Positions 6,822 through 15,435 of a stretch of DNA of 64,000 nucleotides are shown here, piece by piece. Origin of the DNA: Halosimplex aquaticum. GTDB lineage: Archaea; Halobacteriota; Halobacteria; Halobacteriales; Haloarculaceae. Numbering within the stretch: position 1 is the first letter of the stretch; the number at the start of each line of letters is the position of its first letter. Made by a program: the position numbers and the translations under genes. The stretch is taken from the NCBI RefSeq assembly GCF_028747785.1, contig NZ_CP118158.1:1240001-1304000 (forward strand). Reading direction: 5' to 3'. Under the pieces are notes generated by a model. It did no database searches and was not told the DNA's origin. It saw nothing but the letters and a program-made list of their open reading frames with translations.

Positions 6822-8657
6822 CTACCCCTGGGCCGGGTCCTCGCCGACCGGTTCGATGTCGGGATCGGGCGGGTCGTCCATGCCGACGCCGAGGAAGAAA
6901 CTCGGATGCGGCGGCTGGTTGTAGGCGACGTTCTGCCAGGCGACCGCCGTCCGGTACATCGGATCGTGCATCAGCGTGGGGATCCGGTGGTCTGTCTCGT
7001 GGGTCGTCGCATACAGCCGCAGCGCCTCGCTGTCGGGTTCGCGCCAGATCACCTCCTCGCGCCAGTCGCCGAGGATGTCGGCCGAGAGGCAGGGGTTGCC
7101 CTTCGTCCAGTTGTTCGAACGAGTGCCGTCGAAGCTGACGAGCGGCTCCAGTTCCCCGGCCTCGTGGTGCCAGCGGTCGATCGTCCCGACGCCGATTCCG
7201 GCGTCGCCGTCCCAGTCGTGGTCGAGCAGCTCCCGCCGGAGGTCGCCGGTCCACCAGATCCCGAAGTTGTACGACTGGGGGATCTCGTCGCCGATCTTCT
7301 CGCCGTCGGCGGTCCAGAGCCCGACGCCGGCCGGCGCCCACGCTTCCGCGCCCGGGTGCGTCGGGTCGATGTCGGCGATCATCCCGCGGCCGGTGTCGGT
7401 CCCGGTGTACTCGCCCCAGATAAGTTCGCCCGTGCCGGCCTCGCGCATCGACGCGCCGTACTCGGCGTCGGCCTCCTCGTGGACCTGATAGACCTCCAGC
7501 CCGTCGCGCTGGGGGTCGAAGTCGCCGACGTGGAGCGCGTCGCCGTGGCCCCACCCCGTCGAGTAGAGGCCGGTGCCGTCGTGGTCGACGACGCAGGCGC
7601 CGTAGACGATCTCGTCCTTGCCGTCGTCGTCGACGTCGGCGACGCTCAACTGGTGGTTGCCCTGTCCCTCGTAGGCCTCGTTGCCGGGGTCGGTGCTGTC
7701 GAAGGTCCAGCGGTGGGTCAACTCGCCGTCGCGGTAGTCGAACGCGGCGAGCATCGTCTTCTCGTAGTAGCCGCGGGCCTGCACGATGCTCGGATGCTCG
7801 CCGTCGAGGTAGGCGACGCCGGCGAGGTACCGGTCGCCGCGGTTGCCGTAGTCGTCGCCCCAGTCAGCGATGTCCCCGCGGGCCGGTTCGAAGTCGACGG
7901 TCTCCAGCGCCTCGCCGGTCTCGCCGTCGAAGACGGTGAGGTACTCCGGCCCCTCGATGACGCGCCCGGTCTCGTCGGGATACAGGGCGTCGGGGTCACC
8001 GATGACGGTGCCGGCGGCGTCGGTCGTCCCGTCCGCGGTTCGGCAGACCAGTTCGGCCCGCCCGTCGCCGTCGAAGTCGTAGACGAGGAACTGCGTGTAG
8101 TGGGCGCCGGCGCGGACGTTCCGGCCCAGTTCGATCCGCCAGTGGCGGGTGCCGTCGAGCGCGTACGCGTCGAGGATCACCTGGTTGGTGTGGCCCTCGT
8201 GGGCGTTGTCCTTCGCGTTCGACGGCTCCCACTTGAGGACGACGTCGTACTCGCCGTCGCCGGTGAGGTCGCCGACGCTCGCGTCGTTCGCGTGGTAGCT
8301 GACCGTCGAGCCGTCCTCGGGGTGCTCGGCGTCCGCCGGCCTGTCGAGCGGGATCTCCAGGTACTCCCGGTCCCAGACATCGACCGGTTCCGAGCGCTCG
8401 CCCTCCTCGCCGTCGATCACGGGCGCGACGGCGTAGGTCGACTCGGTCGTCCCGTCGGGGTCGCGGTAGTCGGTACTGCCGGTGATCGGCTCGTCGGTCA
8501 CGCGGTCGCCGTCGCGGTAGAGCGCGAACGCGACGCCGTCGGGGTCGGTCCCGAACAGCCGCCAGCGGACGTACACGCCCTCCTCGACCGGCACTGCGAC
8601 GACCCCTCTGTCCAGCGACTCCATCTCGCGGGTCATGGTGGTGTCACTCTCAGGCAC
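6822..8657 (-). CDS. Rhamnogalacturonan lyase, polysaccharide lyase family 11
   Basis: A 611-residue protein with a strong PL11 (Bacillus YesW/YesX-like) pattern. It opens with the phrase SLDRGVVAVPVEEGVYVRWR and an N-terminal fibronectin-like segment, followed by an eight-bladed propeller rich in calcium-binding DxDxDG-like loops (DLTGDGEYDV, DFDGDGRAEL, DVDDDGKDEI). Conserved SNNWTKGNPCLSADILGDWREEVIW lies near the C-terminus. PL11 enzymes cleave the rhamnosyl-galacturonate backbone of pectin by beta-elimination. No signal peptide or Tat motif is visible at either possible start (M1 or M8), so it looks cytoplasmic like YesX. No other pectin genes are nearby. Confidence 0.88.
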   Translation of the reverse strand: MPESDTTMTREMESLDRGVVAVPVEEGVYVRWRLFGTDPDGVAFALYRDGDRVTDEPITGSTDYRDPDGTTESTYAVAPVIDGEEGERSEPVDVWDREYLEIPLDRPADAEHPEDGSTVSYHANDASVGDLTGDGEYDVVLKWEPSNAKDNAHEGHTNQVILDAYALDGTRHWRIELGRNVRAGAHYTQFLVYDFDGDGRAELVCRTADGTTDAAGTVIGDPDALYPDETGRVIEGPEYLTVFDGETGEALETVDFEPARGDIADWGDDYGNRGDRYLAGVAYLDGEHPSIVQARGYYEKTMLAAFDYRDGELTHRWTFDSTDPGNEAYEGQGNHQLSVADVDDDGKDEIVYGACVVDHDGTGLYSTGWGHGDALHVGDFDPQRDGLEVYQVHEEADAEYGASMREAGTGELIWGEYTGTDTGRGMIADIDPTHPGAEAWAPAGVGLWTADGEKIGDEIPQSYNFGIWWTGDLRRELLDHDWDGDAGIGVGTIDRWHHEAGELEPLVSFDGTRSNNWTKGNPCLSADILGDWREEVIWREPDSEALRLYATTHETDHRIPTLMHDPMYRTAVAWQNVAYNQPPHPSFFLGVGMDDPPDPDIEPVGEDPAQG

Positions 8658-8764
8658 GGTCGCGCTGTCGGACCTTCATACTACCCCTCCCGGAGAGGAC
8701 GTGCGGTTCTCGCGCCGCTCGGGAGCGGGCCGGGGGTGTCGAAAACAGTCCGCGACGAGTAAGG

Positions 8765-9718
8765 CTACTCGTCGGACTCGGTGATCTCGGGGTGCTCGGT
8801 CGCCTCGCCGCGGACGACGCGGAGGAACTCGGTCGGGTGTTCGACGTGGGGGAGCAGCGCCGACTCGCCGATGGAGACCAGTTCGACGTCGGCGACCGTC
8901 GCGAGCGCGCGCCCGTCCGACAGCGGCGGCATGTCGCTCTCGCGGCCCCACACCAGCGTGACGGGGACGTCTAGGTCGCCGAGCGCCTCGCTCAGGTCGA
9001 TGTCGGGGTCGAGGTGGCCGCTGACGAACGAGGCGGGCGCGAAGCGCGCGCCGGGCTGGTGGGCGGTCTGCCACTCGTACTCGACGGTCTCGTCGTCGAG
9101 GTTCGAGACGTCGTAGTAGCCGTGGTCGTCGTGGAAGTACCGGATCGACCGCTCGCTCCCGATGGCGTTGTATATCGCCTGACCGACGACCGGCGCCCGG
9201 ACGAGCGAGCGGAGCCACACGCGCCGCCCGGGCACGGTGTCGGCCGTCGGGCAGATCAGGACGAGCCGCGAGATGTCGAGATCGCGGGCGGCGTCTGCGG
9301 CGTAGGCGCCCGTGAGCGACGAGGCGACGACGACGGCGTCCTCGCTCATGTCGGTGACGAAGTCGCGGACGAACGTCGTGTACAGCGACGCGGAGTACGT
9401 CAGCGGCGGCCGGTCGGACAGCCCGAACCCGGGCAGGTCCGGCGCGATCACGTGGTAGTCCTCGGCCAGTTCCTCGAACACCTCGCGCCACTCGTGGCTC
9501 GTCGCCGCGGCGTTGATGCCGTGGAGGAGGACCAGGTCCGGATCGTCGGGGTCGCCCGCCTCGGTGTAGGCCACGTCGAACCCGCGCCAGCGGTAGGTGT
9601 CGGACCTGCCCCGCAGCGGCGGTCCCAACTCGCCCGCTCGACGGCCGAGCGCACGGTTGGTCACGGCGGCCGCACCGACGGCTCCGAACGTCGCTCCGAC
9701 GAGAGTCCGCAGTTTCAT
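8765..9718 (-). CDS. Alpha/beta hydrolase with N-terminal membrane anchor
   Basis: A 317-residue alpha/beta hydrolase. A hydrophobic N-terminus (TLVGATFGAVGAAAV) suggests a membrane anchor or uncleaved signal. Motifs in order: oxyanion LLHGINAAATS, APDLPGFGLSDRP, a nucleophile elbow VVASSLTG, an acid in LVWGRESDMPP, and the His in LLPHVEHPTEF. The elbow is unusual, because the small residues flanking the serine (normally G-x-S-x-G) are Ala and Thr. The triad Ser-Asp-His still appears complete. Substrate unknown. ATG at 9716-9718 is the last start before the anchor. Confidence 0.88.
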   Translation of the reverse strand: MKLRTLVGATFGAVGAAAVTNRALGRRAGELGPPLRGRSDTYRWRGFDVAYTEAGDPDDPDLVLLHGINAAATSHEWREVFEELAEDYHVIAPDLPGFGLSDRPPLTYSASLYTTFVRDFVTDMSEDAVVVASSLTGAYAADAARDLDISRLVLICPTADTVPGRRVWLRSLVRAPVVGQAIYNAIGSERSIRYFHDDHGYYDVSNLDDETVEYEWQTAHQPGARFAPASFVSGHLDPDIDLSEALGDLDVPVTLVWGRESDMPPLSDGRALATVADVELVSIGESALLPHVEHPTEFLRVVRGEATEHPEITESDE

Positions 9719-9836
9719 GCCCGAACGTAGGGGCCTCTGCCGCATATAAGTGATGCCCGGCCCACAGATCGGCCGCGACGGTCTGCTCTCGCGGTGCCGT
9801 CCGTCTGAACTGCCGGCGAGACGGCGCTGGGCCGCC

Positions 9837-11000
9837 TCAGTCCCGGCGGTCGGCGACGCAGTCGGCGAGCGGTTCGAGGATCTCCTCGGCGACGGTGTAG
9901 GGGTCGGTCTCCCGGCGGAGCACCGCCTCGACTCGCTCGTCGAGGCCGCCCCGGGCCTCGATCTCCTCGGCCAGGAGCCCCCGGACGTCCTCGCGCAGGA
10001 GCGTCCGGATCTCCTCGGCGTAGCGCGTCCGCGCCTTGGCTTCGAGCCGCCCCGAATCCACCAGGTACGAGCGGTGGGCCGCGAGCGCGTCGAGGAAGTC
10101 CTCGACACCCTCGCCGCGGTTGGCGACCGTCTCGACGATCGGCGGATCCCAGGGCTCGACCGCGTCGGCGTCGTCCCCGGCTGGGTCGTCGCTCGCCGCG
10201 TCGCCGTCCGCCGGATTCCCGTCCCCGTCCCCACCTCCGACGTCGACGGTCGTCTCCTCGAACCCGTGGTGACCACCGCCGACCTGGATATCGCCGTCAC
10301 GCAACTGGAGCATCTCCCGGAGCTCCTGCACCGTGCGGTCGGCGCCGTCGAGGTCGGCCTTGTTGACGACGAACAGGTCCGCTATCTCCAGGATGCCGGC
10401 CTTGAGCATCTGGACGTCGTCGCCGCTGCTGGGCGGGACGAGCACGGCCACGGTGTCGGCCGTGCGGACGATGTCGACCTCGTTCTGGCCGGCGCCGACG
10501 GTCTCGACGATCACCTTGTCCTTCCCGAAGGCGTCGAGCGCTTTCACGGCGTCCGTGGTCGCCGTCGAGAGGCCGCCGAGCGTCCCGCGGGCGGACATCG
10601 ACCGGAAGAACACGTCCATGTCGCCCACGTTCGAGGCCATGCGGATGCGGTCGCCCAGCACGGCGCCGCCGGTGAACGGCGAGGCGGGGTCGATGGCGAT
10701 GACGCCCACCGTCAGCCCCCGATCGCGGTAGGCCTTCGCGAGCTTGTCGACGAGCGTCGACTTGCCGGCGCCGGGGCTCCCGGTGATCCCGATCACGTCG
10801 GCGTCGCCGGTGTGGGCGTGGAGCTGGGAGACCAGTCGGCGGTAGCCCGGCGAGCGGTTCTCGATCTTCGTGATCGTCCGGGCGAGCGCGCGGTGGCTCC
10901 CGTCGAGCAGGTCGGCGATGAGGGGATCGACGGCGGCGTCTGACCCGGCGTCGGCGGCCTCGGCGTCGTCTCCCCGGCCGTCCGGGTCCCCCTCCGTCAT
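9837..11000 (-). CDS. meaB: MeaB-type GTPase, methylmalonyl-CoA mutase chaperone
   Basis: A 387-residue G3E-family GTPase that protects and reactivates B12-dependent methylmalonyl-CoA mutase. Visible motifs are Walker A GSPGAGKS (residues 74-81), switch I IDPASPFTGGAVLGDRIRM, switch II ETVGAGQNEVDI and the base-recognition NKAD (213-216). The C-terminal helix used for dimerisation is present. An insertion of about 50 residues (roughly 235-285), rich in Gly, Asp and Ala with a HH pair, splits the usual MeaB fold after the NKAD region and before the strand PIVETVANRGEG. The start overlaps the stop of the B12 subunit gene by 4 nt, so the pair is co-translated. Confidence 0.93.
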   Translation of the reverse strand: MTEGDPDGRGDDAEAADAGSDAAVDPLIADLLDGSHRALARTITKIENRSPGYRRLVSQLHAHTGDADVIGITGSPGAGKSTLVDKLAKAYRDRGLTVGVIAIDPASPFTGGAVLGDRIRMASNVGDMDVFFRSMSARGTLGGLSTATTDAVKALDAFGKDKVIVETVGAGQNEVDIVRTADTVAVLVPPSSGDDVQMLKAGILEIADLFVVNKADLDGADRTVQELREMLQLRDGDIQVGGGHHGFEETTVDVGGGDGDGNPADGDAASDDPAGDDADAVEPWDPPIVETVANRGEGVEDFLDALAAHRSYLVDSGRLEAKARTRYAEEIRTLLREDVRGLLAEEIEARGGLDERVEAVLRRETDPYTVAEEILEPLADCVADRRD

Positions 11001-11416
11001 CGTCGCTCGGGGGAGTGCTCCCGGATGTAGTCGATCATCTCGTCCATCGACGCGCCGGGGCCGAAGATCTCGGCGACGCCCTCGTCGTAGAGGAACTCCT
11101 TGTCGTCGTCCGGGATGATGCCGCCGACGAGCACCAGCGTGTCCTCGCGGGCGCCGTACTCCTCCAGCCCGTTCATTATCTTGGGGACGAGCGTGTTGTG
11201 AGCGCCCGAGAGGATGGAGATGCCGAGGACGTCGACGTCCTCCTGGACGGCGGCCTGGACGACCTCGTCCGGCGAGCGGTGGAGCCCGGAGTAGATGACC
11301 TCGAAGCCCGCGTCGCGCAGCGCCCGCGCGATGACGTGCGCGCCGCGGTCGTGCCCGTCGAGGCCGACCTTGGCGACGAGACAGCGGATCTGGCGTTGTC
11401 CCTGCTCTGCGCTCAT
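10997..11416 (-). CDS. mcmA2: Methylmalonyl-CoA mutase, B12-binding small subunit
   Basis: A 139-residue stand-alone cobalamin-binding domain. The DxHxxG motif is present (GLDGHDRG near residues 19-26, whose His is the lower axial cobalt ligand), followed by SxL (SILSGAH) and GG (LVGGIIPDDD), which wrap the nucleotide tail. In archaea the mutase is split: a separate large subunit carries the TIM barrel. The large subunit is not in this window. Together with the downstream MeaB (4-nt overlap) it should convert methylmalonyl-CoA and succinyl-CoA in propionate or related metabolism. The start at 11414-11416 gives MSAEQGQRQIRCL. Confidence 0.93.
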   Translation of the reverse strand: MSAEQGQRQIRCLVAKVGLDGHDRGAHVIARALRDAGFEVIYSGLHRSPDEVVQAAVQEDVDVLGISILSGAHNTLVPKIMNGLEEYGAREDTLVLVGGIIPDDDKEFLYDEGVAEIFGPGASMDEMIDYIREHSPERR

Positions 11417-11544
11417 GCCCGCTAGTTGTCCCGGTTCCGGTTTCACGTTTGCGGTGATTTTTGCGAGACCCGCGGTCCACGGCCGGTCCCGTCCGGCATC
11501 CTCGATTCCGAAGCGGGTATACCGACGGCGTCCACAGGATCGAT

Positions 11545-12198
11545 ATGGCAGTCGCCGACTCCCTCCAGTCCCGGGCACGGGCGAACCCGCGGCGAGTGAC
11601 GGCCGTGTTCTCGGCCATCGGGTATCTCCTCGTCGTCGGCGCGTTCACGCCGTACGCGCCGTTCCCGTCGATCAGCGACGACGCGGTCATCCTGCTGGGC
11701 GACGCTATCGCGGTCGTCAACTCGCTGGCGCTGGTCTCGATCCTGATCGGCGTCCGGTACATCAAACGCGGCGAGGTGGAGAAACACCGGACGGCGATGC
11801 TGACGGCGTTCGCGCTCATCCTCGTCTTCCTCACGATGTACCTGCTGAAGGTCGGCGGCGGGTTCGAGAAGTCGATCCTCGCCTCCGGCGTCGTCTACTA
11901 CGCCTACCTCGCTATGCTCGCCGTCCACATCCTCCTCTCGGCGCTGGCCGTGCCGGTCGTCCTCCACGCCGTCGTGCTCGGACTGACCCACAGCCCCTCG
12001 GAGCTACGCGATACCTCTCACGCGCGCGTGGGCCGGATCGCCGTCGCCGCGTGGTCGCTCAGCCTCTTCCTCGGCATCGTGACCTACCTCCTGCTCAACC
12101 ACGTCTACATGTGGGAGAAACGCGGCCACGCCGCGTTCCTGTTGCTCGCCGTCGGGCCGTCGGTCCGGGCGTTCGTCGCCGGTCGCGACGACGAGTGA
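11545..12198 (+). CDS. DUF420 membrane protein, cytochrome oxidase assembly-like
   Basis: A 217-residue protein with about six membrane helices. The layout is that of DUF420 (YozB/CtaM-like): conserved His residues occur in VEKHRTAML, MLAVHILLS and HAVVLGLTH, plus a late LNHVYMW. Bacterial CtaM helps mature heme-copper oxidases, and the histidines could hold heme or copper. The position of this gene in the same 9-kb neighbourhood as the ABC transporter, CtaA-CtaB fusion and CoxB supports a role in oxidase assembly, which is inference. The ATG at 11545 opens a shorter, well-ordered protein; the frame continues open to 11461 without conserved content. Confidence 0.85.
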   Translation: MAVADSLQSRARANPRRVTAVFSAIGYLLVVGAFTPYAPFPSISDDAVILLGDAIAVVNSLALVSILIGVRYIKRGEVEKHRTAMLTAFALILVFLTMYLLKVGGGFEKSILASGVVYYAYLAMLAVHILLSALAVPVVLHAVVLGLTHSPSELRDTSHARVGRIAVAAWSLSLFLGIVTYLLLNHVYMWEKRGHAAFLLLAVGPSVRAFVAGRDDE

Positions 12199-12264
12199 GC
12201 GGCGCTCGACGCACGCGGCCCGCGCGTCCGATTCCTTTTCCCGCAGCACGTGCTACGGTCTCAC

Positions 12265-13536
12265 ATGGCCGAGCAGCCCGACGCACCTGCCGAGGACCCG
12301 CCGGCCGGAACAGACGCGACACAGCGGACCGCCCCCCACGGTGGAAAGGGCCAACCAGCACCGGAGACGGGGCGCTGTGACTTCTGCCGACTCCCGATCC
12401 CGGGAGAGCCGATCACCGCCGAGTGCGACGGCGAGCAGTACGACTACTGCTGTAAGTCCTGTCGGGACTCCTCGCGGGAACGCGAGAAGGTGTTCACCCA
12501 GTACCACGGCTTCCGGAGGGTGCCGACCGGCGTCGCCCCGCTCGACGAGAGCCTGCCGCAGGGGATCCCGCGCAACTCGTTCGTCCTGCTGACGGACCTC
12601 GCGGGCACGCGCACGGAGGCCATCCAGGCGGAACTGGTCTGGCGCTCGCTCCAGCGGGGCGAGCCGGCCGTCTTCGTCTCCTTCCTCGAACCGCCGATGT
12701 CCGTCATCCAGGAGTTCGTCACGCTGGACTGGAACGTCCTCCCCTACCTGGAGTCGGGCCAGCTGCAGATCCTCGACTGTTTCACCTACCGCCTGGAGAA
12801 CCGCGAGCGGATGTACGACCGGCTCAACGACTGGAACGCCTTCCTCTCGGACGTCGCGGCGGGCGCGACGACGCAGGTCCGCGACCCGACCGAACTGGGC
12901 GAGCTGAACAACCGGCTCGACAGCGTGCTGGAAGCCTGTGAGATGGAAGACAGGGGCATCGTCGTCATCGACTCGCTGACGGAGTTCGGGGCGCTCGTCC
13001 AGCCGGTCAAGGCCTACGCGTTCCTGAAGGACGTCCGCGCGGAGGTGTGCAAGAGCCGCTTCGTCCCCATCTACGCCGGCGCGACCGTCACCGGCGAGGA
13101 CCAGCAGTTCCCCCACGACCTCAACTACATGGTCGACGGCATCGTCGAGATGAAACTCGACGAGGAACTGGTCGAGGGCTCGCTCATCAAGCAGATCCGC
13201 GTCCGCAAGATGAGCGGCGTGCTCACCCTCCCGAAGTGGGTCGCCTACGAGTACACCGCGGGCGAGGGGATCGTCACCATCGAACTCCCGGAGGGACCCC
13301 CCGAACAGGGAGCGTCCGAAGCGCAGGACGGCGCGGAACCGGGTCAGGGTGGGGCCGACGGACAGGAACCATCCACTGGCGAGGGCGGAGCGGCCGGTGC
13401 CGGCTTCGGCCAGGGACCGCCGGTCGGCCAGTCCGCCGACGGGACCCAGGCCGACGACCCGCCGGCCGACGGGAGCGGGGGTGGAGGCGGGGGCGGCGAA
13501 GAAGCGACCGATCCGGCCGACGGCGGGAGCGAGTGA
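12265..13536 (+). CDS. RecA/KaiC-like ATPase-fold protein with N-terminal Cys cluster and degenerate P-loop
   Basis: A 423-residue protein in three parts. Residues 38-66 form a Cys-rich TRASH/YHS-like module (Cys38, Cys41, Cys54, Cys62, Cys63, Cys66) that could bind a metal. Residues about 85-345 have the RecA/KaiC core, with RVPTGVAPLDESLPQGIPRNSFVLL leading to where Walker A should be. The loop reads LLTDLAGTRTEAI, with no GKT/GKS lysine. A Walker B-like strand GIVVIDS is retained. The last 75 residues are a disordered Gly/Asp/Gln tail. Haloarchaeal relatives are called HTR-like or RAD55-family proteins (from memory). The start at 12265 (MAEQPD) is preferred over 12250. Confidence 0.8.
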   Translation: MAEQPDAPAEDPPAGTDATQRTAPHGGKGQPAPETGRCDFCRLPIPGEPITAECDGEQYDYCCKSCRDSSREREKVFTQYHGFRRVPTGVAPLDESLPQGIPRNSFVLLTDLAGTRTEAIQAELVWRSLQRGEPAVFVSFLEPPMSVIQEFVTLDWNVLPYLESGQLQILDCFTYRLENRERMYDRLNDWNAFLSDVAAGATTQVRDPTELGELNNRLDSVLEACEMEDRGIVVIDSLTEFGALVQPVKAYAFLKDVRAEVCKSRFVPIYAGATVTGEDQQFPHDLNYMVDGIVEMKLDEELVEGSLIKQIRVRKMSGVLTLPKWVAYEYTAGEGIVTIELPEGPPEQGASEAQDGAEPGQGGADGQEPSTGEGGAAGAGFGQGPPVGQSADGTQADDPPADGSGGGGGGGEEATDPADGGSE

Positions 13537-13583
13537 CCGTCTCGGCGGTCCGCGGGCGGGGAGCGGGGCGGGGGTAGGACTGT

Positions 13584-14375
13584 TTAGTCCGTCCGGGGGA
13601 GCGCGCGAGCGCCGAGCGCGAGGAAGACGACCGCGAGCGCGGCGACCACGAGCAGGTAGCCCAGTTCTGGCGCGACCGGGCCGACCGGGACGACGTCGCC
13701 GCCGTCGGTCGTCGCGCGGACGCCGCGGGCGAAGTAGGTGAGCGGCGAGAGCGCGGTCGCGGGGCGGAACCACGCCGGGAGCATGTCCAGCGGGACGAAC
13801 GTCTCCGAGAGGAAGAGCAGGGGGAGCGCGACGGAGTTGCTCGTCGCGATGACGCCGTCCTGGGAGTCGGCGAGCGAGCCGATGAGCGCGCCGATCCCGC
13901 AGAACAGCCCCACCCCGAGGACGACGTAGCCGACGAGCAGTCCGACGACCGGTATCGAGAGCGCGACGTCCGCGCCGGTCAGGCCGACGACGAGCGCGAG
14001 GAGCATGAGCGCGGCGAGCCCGATGACGACGACGTTGACGAGCGTCTGGGCGAGGAGCCACTCGGTCCGCGACAGCGGCGTCGTCGCCAGCTTCTCGAAG
14101 CGGTTGCCGTCGCGGTGGCGCGCCACCTCGCTCCCGACGCGCGAGAGCGGGGTGAACAGGACGACCACGGCCAGGTAACCGGGGACGTAGTAGACCGCCG
14201 GCTCCGTGAACAGCCCGCCGCCACCGCCGGCTGTCGGCTGCGTCTGGACGAGGACGCCGAAGATGACGACGATCAGGAGCGGGAAGAAGAAGGTGAAGAA
14301 GACGGCCGTCCGCCGGCGGAGGAACGAGTGCCAGCCGGCGCGGACGGACGCCGCGATCCGGCCCGTCCGGGTCAT
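13584..14375 (-). CDS. ABC transporter permease (ABC-2 type)
   Basis: A 263-residue ABC-2 type permease with six membrane helices: the first (FFTFFFPLLIVVIFGVLV) near residues 26-43, then a loop with PGYLAVVVLFTPLSRVGSEVARHRDGNRFEKLATTPLSRTEWLLAQ, which is the coupling region, and four further helices. The VALPLLFLSETFVPLDMLPAWF segment is characteristic of the family. The start overlaps the stop of the ATP-binding gene by 4 nt. In many haloarchaea this pair sits next to the heme O synthase gene (from memory), so export of a heme- or copper-related factor is possible but unproven. Confidence 0.9.
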   Translation of the reverse strand: MTRTGRIAASVRAGWHSFLRRRTAVFFTFFFPLLIVVIFGVLVQTQPTAGGGGGLFTEPAVYYVPGYLAVVVLFTPLSRVGSEVARHRDGNRFEKLATTPLSRTEWLLAQTLVNVVVIGLAALMLLALVVGLTGADVALSIPVVGLLVGYVVLGVGLFCGIGALIGSLADSQDGVIATSNSVALPLLFLSETFVPLDMLPAWFRPATALSPLTYFARGVRATTDGGDVVPVGPVAPELGYLLVVAALAVVFLALGARALPRTD

Positions 14376-15328
14376 CGCTCGCCCTCCGCGGTCGCCCGTC
14401 CGGACGACCGCTCGCCCTCTCGGGCGCCCGCGCCGTGGCCGTACTCGCGTCCCGCGCCGCCGGCGAGTTGCAGATAGACGTCTTCGAGGTCCGGTTCGCT
14501 CCAGGAGAGGGCGTCGTAGCTCGCCCCCGCCGCGTCGAGGGCGTCGACGACGTCGCCGATCGCCTCGGGCGGCACGTCTGAGACGACGAGCGCGCCGTCC
14601 GAGCGCTCGACCGGATACGACAGGTCGAGCGCGGCCGGCTCGGCGTCGGTCTCGACGACGAGTCGGCTCTCGCCGCCGTACTCCGCGACGAGGGCGTCGG
14701 GGTCGTCGACGGCGACGAGTCGGCCGTCGGCGAGCAGGCCGACGCGGTCGGCCAGCCGGTGGGCCTCGGCCATGTCGTGGGTGGTGAGGACGATGGTGGT
14801 CCCGCCGGCGGCGAGCGATTCGAGGAGGTCCCACAGCGACCGGCGACCCGCGGGGTCGATGCCGGTCGTCGGCTCGTCGAGGAAGAGCAGGTCCGGGTCG
14901 TTGACCAGCGTCGCACCGACGCAAGTCCGACGCTGCTGGCCGCCGGAGAGGTTCTCGTACCACGTGTCTGCGGCCTCGGTCAGGCCCACGTCGGCCAGCA
15001 CCGCGTCGGCGTCGCGGCTGTCGTCGTAGAGGCCGGCGTAGTAGGTGAGGAGTTCGCGGGCGGTGAGTCGCGCGGGCGGGTCGAACGCCTGGGGGAGCAA
15101 GCCGATGCGTTCGCGGTCGACCTGGCGGGGGTCGGTTCCGAAGACGGTCACCGAGCCCTCGGCGTCGGTCGTCCCGGTGAGCGCGCGGACGAGCGTGGTC
15201 TTGCCCGCGCCGTTCGGGCCGACGAGGGCGAACACCTCGCCCGCGCCGACCGAGAGCGAGACGCCGTCGAGCGCGACCGTGTCGCCGTAGGTCCGCCGCA
15301 CGTCCTCGGCGACGAGCGTCGCTGTCAT
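14372..15328 (-). CDS. ABC transporter ATP-binding protein
   Basis: A 318-residue ATPase with the full motif set: Walker A GPNGAGKT (residues 38-45), Q-loop LLPQAF, signature LSGGQQRR, Walker B LLFLDEPTTG and H-loop LTTHD. The C-terminal 100 residues form the regulatory extension common to ABC-2 exporters of the CcmA/DrrA type. The last 25 residues are a low-complexity charged tail that overlaps the permease start by 4 nt. It energises the downstream permease. The ATG at 15326-15328 is chosen because MTATLVAEDVRRTYG begins the first strand; nine codons further upstream are also open. Confidence 0.92.
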   Translation of the reverse strand: MTATLVAEDVRRTYGDTVALDGVSLSVGAGEVFALVGPNGAGKTTLVRALTGTTDAEGSVTVFGTDPRQVDRERIGLLPQAFDPPARLTARELLTYYAGLYDDSRDADAVLADVGLTEAADTWYENLSGGQQRRTCVGATLVNDPDLLFLDEPTTGIDPAGRRSLWDLLESLAAGGTTIVLTTHDMAEAHRLADRVGLLADGRLVAVDDPDALVAEYGGESRLVVETDAEPAALDLSYPVERSDGALVVSDVPPEAIGDVVDALDAAGASYDALSWSEPDLEDVYLQLAGGAGREYGHGAGAREGERSSGRATAEGER

Positions 15329-15435
15329 AGCCGAACGCACCAGTGGAGGTCGCAAAGGCGGTTCGGTTCGCCGTCGGCGGCGCGGCGACCGGCGGACCGC
15401 GACGGAAGCGGGGGCGCGTCGATGGGGGGCCGATA

